Shown here: in pieces, positions 8,608-16,641 of the stretch
How the letters are laid out: each line of letters starts with the position of its first letter
Position numbering within the stretch: the stretch's first letter is position 1
Assembly: GCA_964535125.1 (NCBI GenBank)
Contig: CAZHSN010000001.1
Span: forward strand, 1 to 60,313
Direction of reading: 5' to 3'
Source of the DNA: CAZHSN01 sp964535125
GTDB taxonomy: Bacteria; Armatimonadota; HRBIN16
Length of the DNA: 60,313 nt
Translations under genes and position numbers: made by a program
Notes under the pieces: generated by a model
Database searches by the model: none
What the model was told of the DNA's origin: nothing
The model's input: only the letters and a program-made list of their open reading frames with translations

Positions 8608-11079
8608 CTAGATGCCCAATCGGCTGCGGCGCAGGATCTCCGCGCGGTCTGCCGGACGCGCCGGCTGATATCCCGGCAGCGGAAGCAGATTCTCGTGGAT
8701 CGCATCAATGATGTCGACCGGGAAGGGGAAGAAGGCGTCTTCCACTTCATCGGCCGGTGTGATCCAGTTGCGTGCGCCCACCACGAAGGGTGCGGAATCA
8801 AGGTCGTCAAACGCCACTTCCGCGACATGCGACGCCATGGTGTGCAGGATGCTTCCCCGCTCACACGCATCGGATACCAGCAGCAGATTGCCGGTCTTGC
8901 GCACCGACTCGAGTACCAGATCGTAGTTGAACGGCACCAGTGACCGAGCGTCAATGATCTCGCAGGACAGGTTGTAGTCCTTCTGCAGTGTGTCGGCGGC
9001 TTCGATGGCTCGATACAGCGTGGCTCCTACGGTGAGGATCGTCAAGTCCGATCCGACACGCTTGATGTCCGGCTCGCCGATGGGGATCTCATATCGTCCT
9101 TCCGGTACGCCGCCCTCGTGGAACAGCTCCGGTTGGTCATAGATGCGCTGGCTCTCGAAGAACACCACCGGATCGGTGCCTGTCAGCGCCGAGTACATCA
9201 GGCCTTTGGCGTCATATGGCGTGGCCGGGAAGACCACTTTGAGGCCGGGAATGTGTGCAGTAATCGATGTCCAGTCCTGGCTGTGCTGAGCGCCATACTT
9301 GGACCCGACCGACACGCGCAGCACCACCGGCATCTTCAGCATCCCGCCCGACATCGATTGCCACTTGGAAAGCTGGTTGAAGATCTCGTCACCAGCGCGT
9401 CCCATGAAGTCGCAGTACATCAACTCGACTAGAGCGCGTCCCCCTTCCAGCGCATACCCGACACCTGTCCCCACGATGGCGGCTTCGCTGATTGGGCTGT
9501 TGAACAGGCGATGGTAGGGCAAAGCCTCGGTCAGACCGCGGTATACGCCGAAGGCGCCGCCCCAATCCCGGTTCTCTTCACCATACGCGACCAGTGTCGG
9601 GTCGGTAGCGAATGAGTCCAGGATAGCCTCGAACAGGGCGTCTCGGATCACCACGCAACGGCTCTTGCTGAGGTGAGAACCGTCTGGAGCGATGCCGCTG
9701 CGGCTTCGAGCGGCGAGTTGCTTCACGCGCGGGTTCTCGGCGACAGGCAGCGAGAGTTCTGGCTCTCGGCCGGGATCCATGCTCAACACGTGTCCATTCG
9801 AGAACATGGTCTGTTCCAGCAGGCTTCCGGTGCTGTAGAGGTCGGCTCGGGGCGAGATCTCCAAGTCAACCGCTTTCTGGTAGGCCCGGAGGATGCGGTC
9901 GGCGACAGAGGATTGTATGGCGTCTAGCCGGTCTTGAGTCGCCACCTTGGCTTTGATCAAGCCTTCGCCAAATACGGCTATCGAGTCGACTTCGCGCCAC
10001 GCATCAACTTCCGACTTGTCGCGATAGGAAGAGGCATCAGACGGGGAGTGACCGCTGAACCGGTAAGTCAATGTATCCAGCATGACCGGCCCTTCGCCGC
10101 GTGCGATGATCTCACGCTTGCGCCGGATGGCATCGATGACCGCCAGCGGGTTGAACCCGTCTATGCGCTCTACGTGCATCTGCTCGGGGTTCATGCCGGC
10201 GCCCAGTCGGGCCAACACTTTGAAACCCATGGTTTCACCCACCGGCTGTCCACCCATGCCGTAGAAGTTGTTCTGGAAGTTCATGATGTAGGGCAGTCCG
10301 CCGCGATGGGACTCCTCCCAGAGTTCCTGGAACTGGTCCATGGTGGCGAAACAGAGCCCTTCCCACACGGGACCACAACCGGCCGAGGCGTCACCGATGT
10401 TGCAGATCACGATGCCGGGTTTCTTGTTGACCAGTTTGTACAGAGCGGCGCCTACAGAAATAGTGCCGGAGCCGCCAACGATCGCGTTATTGGGATACAC
10501 ACCGAATGGGGTGAAGAACGCGTGCATCGACCCGCCCATGCCTTTGTTCAGGCCTGCTTCCCGCCCGAATATCTCTGCAAGGGCGCCGTACACCAGATAG
10601 TCAATCGCCAGGTCCTTGGTGTTTGTATGCGCGTCACGCTCCACAACAGACAGCGTCATTCCGTCGTTGTAGGTGCGCATGATCTCCAGCAAAGCGGAGT
10701 CATCCAGTTTGGCGATGGCGGATAAACCCTTCGCCAGGATTTCGCCATGACTGCGGTGAGAGCCATAGATGTGGTCATCTACACCTAACAGGAACGCCTG
10801 TCCGACAGCGGATGCCTCCTGTCCGATGGAGAGGTGCGCCGGTCCGCGGTGGTTGTACTTAATGCCGTGGAATTCGAGTTTCTGCTTGACTTCATTCAGC
10901 ATGTTCTCGAACTGCCGGATTACCACCATGTCGTGGTAGATACGTATGAGATCATCCGCGCTCAACTCGCCCAGTACATCAGCGGGTTGCTTGCGGTATT
11001 CGTTCAATGGGATCGGATTAAGCTTCAGTTTGCCGGGCTTACGGACATCCTGAGGATGGATGGGTACCGATTTGGGCAT
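8608..11079 (-). CDS. Fused alpha-beta E1 component of a 2-oxoacid dehydrogenase-like enzyme (thiamine diphosphate dependent)
   Basis: 823 aa combining both E1 subunits. The alpha half (about 50-400) has HRGPAHLSIGQEA, DHIYGSHRSHGE, NKGMGGSMH and a TPP-binding stretch that starts GDASAG (near 228) and ends NFQNN. The beta half (about 480-800) has YGEENRDWGGAFGV, NSPISEAAIVGTGVG and LVELMYCDFMGRAGDE. E1 enzymes decarboxylate 2-oxoacids and pass the acyl group to the lipoyl group of E2. The usual GDG is GDA here, and the GD-to-NN spacing is about 12 residues longer than in typical BCKDH E1-alpha. No E2 or E3 gene is nearby, so substrate and acceptor are unknown. SD AAGGAG precedes the ATG. It is divergent from a DeoR-type regulator. 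Confidence 0.85.
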   Translation of the reverse strand: MPKSVPIHPQDVRKPGKLKLNPIPLNEYRKQPADVLGELSADDLIRIYHDMVVIRQFENMLNEVKQKLEFHGIKYNHRGPAHLSIGQEASAVGQAFLLGVDDHIYGSHRSHGEILAKGLSAIAKLDDSALLEIMRTYNDGMTLSVVERDAHTNTKDLAIDYLVYGALAEIFGREAGLNKGMGGSMHAFFTPFGVYPNNAIVGGSGTISVGAALYKLVNKKPGIVICNIGDASAGCGPVWEGLCFATMDQFQELWEESHRGGLPYIMNFQNNFYGMGGQPVGETMGFKVLARLGAGMNPEQMHVERIDGFNPLAVIDAIRRKREIIARGEGPVMLDTLTYRFSGHSPSDASSYRDKSEVDAWREVDSIAVFGEGLIKAKVATQDRLDAIQSSVADRILRAYQKAVDLEISPRADLYSTGSLLEQTMFSNGHVLSMDPGREPELSLPVAENPRVKQLAARSRSGIAPDGSHLSKSRCVVIRDALFEAILDSFATDPTLVAYGEENRDWGGAFGVYRGLTEALPYHRLFNSPISEAAIVGTGVGYALEGGRALVELMYCDFMGRAGDEIFNQLSKWQSMSGGMLKMPVVLRVSVGSKYGAQHSQDWTSITAHIPGLKVVFPATPYDAKGLMYSALTGTDPVVFFESQRIYDQPELFHEGGVPEGRYEIPIGEPDIKRVGSDLTILTVGATLYRAIEAADTLQKDYNLSCEIIDARSLVPFNYDLVLESVRKTGNLLLVSDACERGSILHTMASHVAEVAFDDLDSAPFVVGARNWITPADEVEDAFFPFPVDIIDAIHENLLPLPGYQPARPADRAEILRRSRLGI

Positions 11080-11175
11080 GTCAGGCGCTCCTTATGCAGT
11101 TCAATGGACTGAGTCCGGTATACACTTTCGAGATCCGGTGTTGCGCGGCCTGATGGGCGTATCGCAACCAACCGA

Positions 11176-11184
11176 TGATATAAT
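11176..11184 (+). promoter_or_regulatory. Extended -10 promoter of the DeoR-type regulator
   Basis: TGATATAAT is a perfect extended -10 element (TGn plus TATAAT), a class that does not need a good -35; none is seen. The start would fall near 11191, giving a leader of about 40 nt. Confidence 0.5.
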
Positions 11185-11229
11185 ACCCGTAAGAACGAAA
11201 ATCTTCAACGCCAGAAAGAAAGAAAACGA

Positions 11230-12006
11230 ATGGCACCTGTTTTCGCAGAAGAGCGCCGGCAGTTAATACTCAGTCACGTCCGGGAAGCCGGAAAGGCGAC
11301 CGTTGAGGAACTGGCTCAGCGGTTTGATGTGTCGTTGCCGACCATACGGGCCGACTTGGGGAGGCTGGAGTCGCAAGGGCTGCTGCGCCGTACCCATGGG
11401 GGTGCGCTTCCGGTTGAGAGCACGCTGTATGAGGCGCCGTATCGTGTACGGGAGCAGGCCTATCTGACCGAGAAGCGGTCGGTCGCCGAGGTCTGCGCGT
11501 CACTGGTCTCTGATGATGAGACCGTCCTGCTGGATGCGGGTACGACAACATTCGAGATCGCCGTTCGGCTTAAGCGCCGCCAGGGGCTTAAGCTAGTGAC
11601 CAACTCGTTAAGCATCGCGTGGGAGATGATGGATCATCCGAGTATCGGAGTGATCTTGCTGGGAGGCCAGGTCACGCCTGACCGGCGGGCGACCTTGGGC
11701 GATCTGGTGTTGCACACATTGGCGGAAATCCGTGTGGATATCTCGTTTGTCTCCTTTAACGGCGTACATGCGGAGGCCGGATACACCAGTGTCGACTTCG
11801 ATGCCGCTTCCATCAAGCGCAGCATGATGGACCGGGCGCGCCAGGTAGTTGTGGCGGCCGACCACAGTAAACTGGGACAGGTCGCGTTCGCACGGGTTGG
11901 ACCGGTTGAGTCAGGCCATATATTGGTGGTGGATGCCGGCGCACGCCACGAACTGTTGGAACCGTTCCATCGGCGGGGAGTGGATGTGCGGATCGCACCG
12001 CTGTAA
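11230..12006 (+). CDS. DeoR/GlpR-family transcriptional regulator
   Basis: 258 aa, the usual family length. DeoR-type proteins bind operators with an N-terminal winged helix and sense phosphorylated sugars with a C-terminal domain related to ribose-5-phosphate isomerase. The helix-turn-helix lies at about 20-60 (TVEELAQRFDVSLPTIRADL, then LLRRTHGGA, a family hallmark). The effector domain shows LLDAGTTTFEIA, LVTNSLSIA and the C-terminal VVVAADHSKLG. The upstream region is A-rich without a classical SD. It diverges from the E1 fusion gene over about 150 bp, so regulation of that gene or of itself is plausible. The effector is unknown. Confidence 0.92.
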   Translation: MAPVFAEERRQLILSHVREAGKATVEELAQRFDVSLPTIRADLGRLESQGLLRRTHGGALPVESTLYEAPYRVREQAYLTEKRSVAEVCASLVSDDETVLLDAGTTTFEIAVRLKRRQGLKLVTNSLSIAWEMMDHPSIGVILLGGQVTPDRRATLGDLVLHTLAEIRVDISFVSFNGVHAEAGYTSVDFDAASIKRSMMDRARQVVVAADHSKLGQVAFARVGPVESGHILVVDAGARHELLEPFHRRGVDVRIAPL

Positions 12007-12070
12007 GCGCTAACTGGTATGATGTATAGTGATACCCCGTGCGCTTGCGCCGGTTCTGTGAAAGAACAGC

Positions 12071-13309
12071 ATGAACCCATTTATCGATATCGAAACGGCG
12101 CTTGACCGGATCCAGCGCGGTGAGATGATCATCGTGGTGGATGATGAGGACCGCGAGAACGAAGGCGACCTGGTCATAGCCGCTGAAAAGGTCTCTCCGG
12201 AAACGATCAACTTCATGGTGACCCATGCACGCGGGTTGGTCTGCCTTGCCGCTACCGCCCAGCGCCTGGACGAACTGCGCATTGGCCCCATCACCCGGAA
12301 GAACACCACGCGCCATGGTACTGCGTTCATGGAGCCGATTGACGTGCGCCATGGCACCACCACGGGCATCTCAGCGTTTGACCGCGCCCGCACAGTGCGC
12401 TGGTTCACCGATCCGCATGCCGCTCCCGATGACTTCGAACGTCCCGGACATATCTTTCCACTGCGAGCCGTGGAGGGTGGCGTGTTGAAACGCGCGGGAC
12501 ACACGGAAGCCGCTGTCGATCTGGCCCGGCTGGCTGGGCTGTATCCAGCAGGGGTCATCTGTGAGATCATGAACGACGATGGCACAATGGCTCGGGTGCC
12601 GGAGTTGAAGACGTTTGCGGCGACGCATGGTCTGCCGATGGCTACAGTGGCCGATCTGATCCGCTACCGCCGGCGCGCGGAGAGATTGATCAGCAAGGTC
12701 ACCACGGTGCGCCTTCCGACTGTATACGGTCTGTTCACACTGCATGCGTACGAATCGCGGGTGGATCCATATCCCTACATTGCATTAACCCTCGGTGATA
12801 TCGGTACAGATGAGCCGGTGCTCGTACGCGTACACAGCAGTTGCCTTACCGGTGACATCTTGGGATCACTGCGATGTGACTGCGGCAGTCAGCTGCATGC
12901 CGCGATGGCGCAGATCGCCGGTGAGGGCCGGGGTGTGCTGCTGTATGTCGAGCAGGAGGGCCGAGGGATTGGCCTGCTCAACAAGCTGAAGGCCTATGCG
13001 TTGCAAGAACAAGGCATGGATACGGTGCAGGCGAATATCGAATTGGGATTTCGTCCTGATGAACGGGACTACGGAATCGGTGCGCAGGTACTCGCCGACC
13101 TGGGTGTCCGGAAGATCCGCCTGATGACCAACAACCCAACCAAACGCGTTGGGCTGGAGTCATACGGGATCGAAATAGTCGAGGTGACGCCCTTGGTAGT
13201 ACCCACCACGCCATTCAGTGAGTTTTACATGCAGACAAAGCGTGACAAGATGGGGCACATCCTGCCTGACGCCCTGTTTTCACACTGCGACTCGTCCCAG
13301 AAGGAGTGA
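12071..13309 (+). CDS. ribBA: Bifunctional 3,4-dihydroxy-2-butanone-4-phosphate synthase / GTP cyclohydrolase II
   Basis: 412 aa, the standard fusion length. The N-terminal half (1-200) makes DHBP from ribulose 5-phosphate; the C-terminal half (about 205-400) opens GTP to start riboflavin synthesis. Motifs are DDEDRENEGDL (acidic metal site), ATRHGTAFM-like NTTRHGTAFM, then HSSCLTGDILGSLRCDCG with the zinc cysteines, EQEGRGIGL and MTNNPTK. Start ATG at 12071. ribH follows after 5 bp, so the two enzymes are probably cotranscribed and supply both substrates of lumazine synthesis. I see no FMN riboswitch in the 64 bp upstream. Confidence 0.97.
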   Translation: MNPFIDIETALDRIQRGEMIIVVDDEDRENEGDLVIAAEKVSPETINFMVTHARGLVCLAATAQRLDELRIGPITRKNTTRHGTAFMEPIDVRHGTTTGISAFDRARTVRWFTDPHAAPDDFERPGHIFPLRAVEGGVLKRAGHTEAAVDLARLAGLYPAGVICEIMNDDGTMARVPELKTFAATHGLPMATVADLIRYRRRAERLISKVTTVRLPTVYGLFTLHAYESRVDPYPYIALTLGDIGTDEPVLVRVHSSCLTGDILGSLRCDCGSQLHAAMAQIAGEGRGVLLYVEQEGRGIGLLNKLKAYALQEQGMDTVQANIELGFRPDERDYGIGAQVLADLGVRKIRLMTNNPTKRVGLESYGIEIVEVTPLVVPTTPFSEFYMQTKRDKMGHILPDALFSHCDSSQKE

Positions 13310-13314
13310 CAACA

Positions 13315-13785
13315 ATGCCGCGCGTGATCGAAGGACAACTGAACGCCGACGGGTTGCGGTTCGGGTTGGTGGTCAGTCGCTTTAACGAGTTTATTACATC
13401 CCACCTTCTGGGTGGTGCGTTGGACTGCCTGAGCCGTCATGGCTGTCAGACCGAGACCGACGTGGACGTGGCCTGGGTCCCAGGTACGTGGGAGATACCG
13501 TTGATCGCGCAGAAGATGGCCCAAAGCGGTCGGTATCACGCGGTGATCTGCCTGGGTTGCGTGATTCGTGGAGCAACGCCTCACTTTGACTTTATAGCAG
13601 CCGAAGCCTCTAAAGGGATCGCCCAGTCGATGCTGCACTCAGGTGTGCCGGTCACCTTCGGCGTACTCACCACTGAAAACATCGAGCAGGCCATTGAGCG
13701 GGCCGGCACCAAGGCGGGCAACAAGGGGGCCGAGGCGGCGATCAGCGCCATAGAGCTGGCTCGAGTTATTGAGCAATTAACCTAG
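13315..13785 (+). CDS. ribH: 6,7-dimethyl-8-ribityllumazine synthase
   Basis: 156 aa, typical of this cytoplasmic, often icosahedral enzyme. It condenses DHBP with the ribitylamino-uracil intermediate to make lumazine, the penultimate riboflavin step. Motifs are VVSRFNEFIT near the N-terminus, WVPGTWEIP, CLGCVIRGATPHFDF and PVTFGVLTTENIEQA. The ATG at 13315 is chosen because AAGGAG lies 9 bp upstream; an in-frame GTG at 13306 sits too close to that site. It follows ribBA directly; ribD and ribE are not in the window. Confidence 0.97.
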   Translation: MPRVIEGQLNADGLRFGLVVSRFNEFITSHLLGGALDCLSRHGCQTETDVDVAWVPGTWEIPLIAQKMAQSGRYHAVICLGCVIRGATPHFDFIAAEASKGIAQSMLHSGVPVTFGVLTTENIEQAIERAGTKAGNKGAEAAISAIELARVIEQLT

Positions 13786-13801
13786 ACCGCAGGAGAAGCT
13801 G

Positions 13802-14245
13802 ATGAGCGAACATAACCATGCGGATATCCAGGCGTCCGTGGAGCGCCTTCTGGCGATGGCTCGTCGGTATGGCGTCCAGGAGTTGGACTGGAGCGCCGGT
13901 GGCCTTAACGTCTACATTGAACGAGATGCAGACTGTGCTGCGGTCTTTTCAGCGCCTCAAGGGGATCAGACGGTATCAGCAGCCGAAGAAGGGTTAGTGG
14001 AGATCACCTCGCCTGTGAACGGCGTGTTCTATCGATGCCCATCACCGGGAGAACCGCCATTCGTGGAAGTGGGTGATGAAGTAGAAGTCGGTAGTACGCT
14101 GGGGCTGATCGAGGCCATGAAAGTGTTCTCTGATGTCATCTGCGAACACTACGGCGTGATTGCTGAAGTTTGCGTTGAGAACGCGCAGGCCGTTTCGACA
14201 GGGCATGTTCTATTCCGTATCAGACCCCAGGGGGCAGTAGTGTGA
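13802..14245 (+). CDS. accB: Biotin carboxyl carrier protein of acetyl-CoA carboxylase
   Basis: 147 aa. It carries the biotin that shuttles carboxyl groups between biotin carboxylase and carboxyltransferase at the first step of fatty acid synthesis. The biotinyl domain is at about 65-145 and shows ITSPVNGVFY and the biotinylation motif EAMKV with Lys107. A linker without a strong Pro/Ala run links it to an N-terminal helical part (DIQASVERLLAMARRYGVQELDW). An SD (GCAGGAGAAG) precedes the ATG. accC, usually the next gene, is missing; hom follows with a 4-bp GTGA overlap. Confidence 0.93.
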   Translation: MSEHNHADIQASVERLLAMARRYGVQELDWSAGGLNVYIERDADCAAVFSAPQGDQTVSAAEEGLVEITSPVNGVFYRCPSPGEPPFVEVGDEVEVGSTLGLIEAMKVFSDVICEHYGVIAEVCVENAQAVSTGHVLFRIRPQGAVV

Positions 14246-15537
14246 AACGCAACGAGATCGGGGTTGGACTTATCGGCTTTGGTACAGTGGGCGCCGGCAC
14301 GGTGCAGGTGTTGATGCACCATGCTGACACCATCGCCGCCAAAGTGGGCGTGCCGGTGGTGCTGAAGCGTATCGCCGACAAGGACATCACGACACCTCGT
14401 ATGGTGCAAGTCCCGGACGGGCTGTTGACGACGGATGTGTCCGATGTCATCGATAACCCCGAAATTGATATCGTGGTCGAATTGGTCGGCGGTATCGGTG
14501 TCGCCAAGCAGTTTATAGAACGCGCCCTCGAGGCGGGGAAGCACGTGGTGACCGCTAACAAAGAACTGATGGCCAAGTTTGGACACTCCCTTCTGGAGGA
14601 GGCCGGCGCGCGTCATCAGGACCTGATGTTCGAAGGAGCGGTGGGCGGCGGAATCCCTATCATCAGCCCCTTGAAAACGGTGTTGGCCGCCAATGACATC
14701 CAGCGGGTTGTTGGCATCGTCAATGGCACCACCAACTACATACTCACCCGCATGGCTGATGAAGGCAGTACGTTTGAAGACGCGCTGGCTGAAGCACAGG
14801 CGCTCGGGTATGCGGAGGTGGATCCCACCGCGGATGTGGAAGGACATGACGCCAAGTACAAGGCGGCTATCCTGGCATCCATCTCGTTTAACACCCAGAT
14901 CAATATCGATGATGTGTGGTGTGAGGGCATTACGCAAGTCACCAGCGCCGACATGTATTGGGCGTCGCAGTTGGGTTATGTGATCAAGCTGTTAGCTATT
15001 GCCCAGGTGACCGAGAACGGTAACGTGCAGGTGCGGGTGCATCCGGCAATGCTCCCGCTGACCCATCCACTGGCCAATGTACGGGGTGTGTTCAACGGCA
15101 TTCTGGTATACGGCGATGCGGTGGGACAGGTGATGTTCTACGGGCCGGGCGCCGGAGGTCTTGCCACAGGCAGTGTGGTGGCAAGCGATGTGATGGATAT
15201 CGCCCGGAACATTCTGTTCAACGCCACAGGACGCGTTGGGTGTACCTGCTTTGTTCGGCGTGAGATGGAACCCGTAGCCCAAATCCATACGGCATATTAT
15301 GTACGGCAGCATGTGGATGACAAGCCGAACGTTCTAGCGCAAGTGGCCGGTGTTCTTGGCGCCAACAACATCAGCGTCAGTTCGGTAGTCCAGCGCCCTG
15401 TGGCGCCGGGAGTGGCCGAGATTGTTTGGGTGACCCATCAGGCTAACGAGGGTACGTTCCAGCGTGCGCTGCGTGAACTGCGCCGTGTGCCTGTTGTTCG
15501 TGAGATCGGCAGCGTCTTGCGTGTGGAGTCAGTGTAA
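14242..15537 (+). CDS. hom: Homoserine dehydrogenase
   Basis: 431 aa. It reduces aspartate semialdehyde to homoserine with NAD(P)H, the branch step toward threonine and methionine. The N-terminal Rossmann motif is GLIGFGTVGAG; the catalytic domain shows GAVGGGIPII, GTTNYILTRM, YAEVDPTADVEGHDAKYK. A C-terminal ACT domain (PNVLAQVAGVLGANNISVSSV) suggests feedback control, as in other Hom proteins. The GTG start overlaps the accB stop as GTGA. Confidence 0.96.
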   Translation: MKRNEIGVGLIGFGTVGAGTVQVLMHHADTIAAKVGVPVVLKRIADKDITTPRMVQVPDGLLTTDVSDVIDNPEIDIVVELVGGIGVAKQFIERALEAGKHVVTANKELMAKFGHSLLEEAGARHQDLMFEGAVGGGIPIISPLKTVLAANDIQRVVGIVNGTTNYILTRMADEGSTFEDALAEAQALGYAEVDPTADVEGHDAKYKAAILASISFNTQINIDDVWCEGITQVTSADMYWASQLGYVIKLLAIAQVTENGNVQVRVHPAMLPLTHPLANVRGVFNGILVYGDAVGQVMFYGPGAGGLATGSVVASDVMDIARNILFNATGRVGCTCFVRREMEPVAQIHTAYYVRQHVDDKPNVLAQVAGVLGANNISVSSVVQRPVAPGVAEIVWVTHQANEGTFQRALRELRRVPVVREIGSVLRVESV

Positions 15538-15567
15538 ACCCAGACGCATAACTGCAGGTTGCCTGCC

Positions 15568-16641
15568 GTGAGAGTGCTGGACCGGCTGGTGCTTCGTGAA
15601 CTGGTGGTGCCGTTCCTAGTGGGTACCATTGCGGTCACGATGATGCTGGTGGGCAACATGCTGTTTTACTATGCGGAACCTTTCTTTCAACGGGGCGTTC
15701 CACTGGTAATCGTGGCACAAATGGTGGTGTTTCACACTCCAGCCCTGTTGGTTCTGACGCTGCCCGTGGGTACCGCGTTGGCGGTTTCGCTTGCTGTCAA
15801 CCGACTGAGCCGCGACTCCGAACTGGTCGTTATGCGCGGTGCGGGAATCAGTCTGTATCGGGTGTTCCTGCCCATTCTGCTGTTCGGCTTGGCGGTGTCT
15901 GTGGCGAATTTCCTGCTTGGGGAACATGTCGTGCCGCCCGCTGAGGCGAGGTTCCGGCAGCTTCGTGACCGGACGCTGTTGATGCAGAACAGTCCGCTGT
16001 TGCGCTCTGGTGTGGTGTTTAAAGTGCAGCAGTATGCGTTCTACCTGGGCAGTGTGGCCGAAGTCGATGCCGACCGCACCGAGATGCGTGATGTGCTGGT
16101 AATGGAGTCGCCGCCGACCGGATACCCGCGTGTCATCACCGCCGAACGTGCCGATTATGCCGACGGTCTGTGGACGCTGTACAATGCGCACGTTCATGTG
16201 TATGGCCGTGATGGGCGTGCGGTGGATGCGCACGCGGCTGGTTCCGTAAAGATCAACCTCAGGGTGGCGCTGGCCAACCTGGTGTCTCCTCCGGCGCCGG
16301 AGGAGACAACTGCTGCGGAGATCCGCAAGCAGGCGCTGGCCGCTCAGGCGGCGGGAATCCATGACGTTCGTCTCTGGATCGAGTATCATTTCAAATTCGC
16401 CATTCCATTCGCCTGTATGGTGTTCGCGTTGTGCGCCATGCCGCTGGCGATGGCATTCTCCAGAGCAGGTAGTTTTATGGGTGTGCTGCTGGCGATTGTG
16501 TTGGTGTTCGTGTTCTGGAATACGCTGCTGCTCTTCAAAGTGCTGGGAAACCAGGGCCTAATGGCGCCCTGGATCGCTGCATGGATCCCCAATGCGCTGT
16601 TTGCCGTGGGGGGTATCGCTTTGCTCTGGAGGGCCGAATGA
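15568..16641 (+). CDS. LptF/LptG-type permease of lipopolysaccharide export (YjgP/YjgQ family)
   Basis: 357 aa inner-membrane protein. LptF and LptG with LptB extract LPS from the inner membrane. Hydrophobic segments lie near the N-terminus (VVPFLVGTIAVTMMLVGNML), around 55-75 and 100-120, and three near the C-terminus; a periplasmic beta-rich domain sits between, as in the family. The family feature 'RELVVPFL...F' and the 'SRDSELVVMRGAGIS' loop are visible. Whether it is LptF or LptG cannot be told. The GTG at 15568 is a choice; a TTG at 15559 is an alternative. It overlaps glnD by 4 bp (ATGA). Only one such gene is present here. Confidence 0.87.
   Translation: MRVLDRLVLRELVVPFLVGTIAVTMMLVGNMLFYYAEPFFQRGVPLVIVAQMVVFHTPALLVLTLPVGTALAVSLAVNRLSRDSELVVMRGAGISLYRVFLPILLFGLAVSVANFLLGEHVVPPAEARFRQLRDRTLLMQNSPLLRSGVVFKVQQYAFYLGSVAEVDADRTEMRDVLVMESPPTGYPRVITAERADYADGLWTLYNAHVHVYGRDGRAVDAHAAGSVKINLRVALANLVSPPAPEETTAAEIRKQALAAQAAGIHDVRLWIEYHFKFAIPFACMVFALCAMPLAMAFSRAGSFMGVLLAIVLVFVFWNTLLLFKVLGNQGLMAPWIAAWIPNALFAVGGIALLWRAE

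Noticed and set aside
9934..10725. 263-codon open frame opposite the E1 fusion gene
   Set aside because: Antisense shadow; no ribosome binding site or known domain.
12007..12070. FMN riboswitch before ribBA
   Set aside because: Only 64 bp are available, and the conserved RFN sequences are not there.
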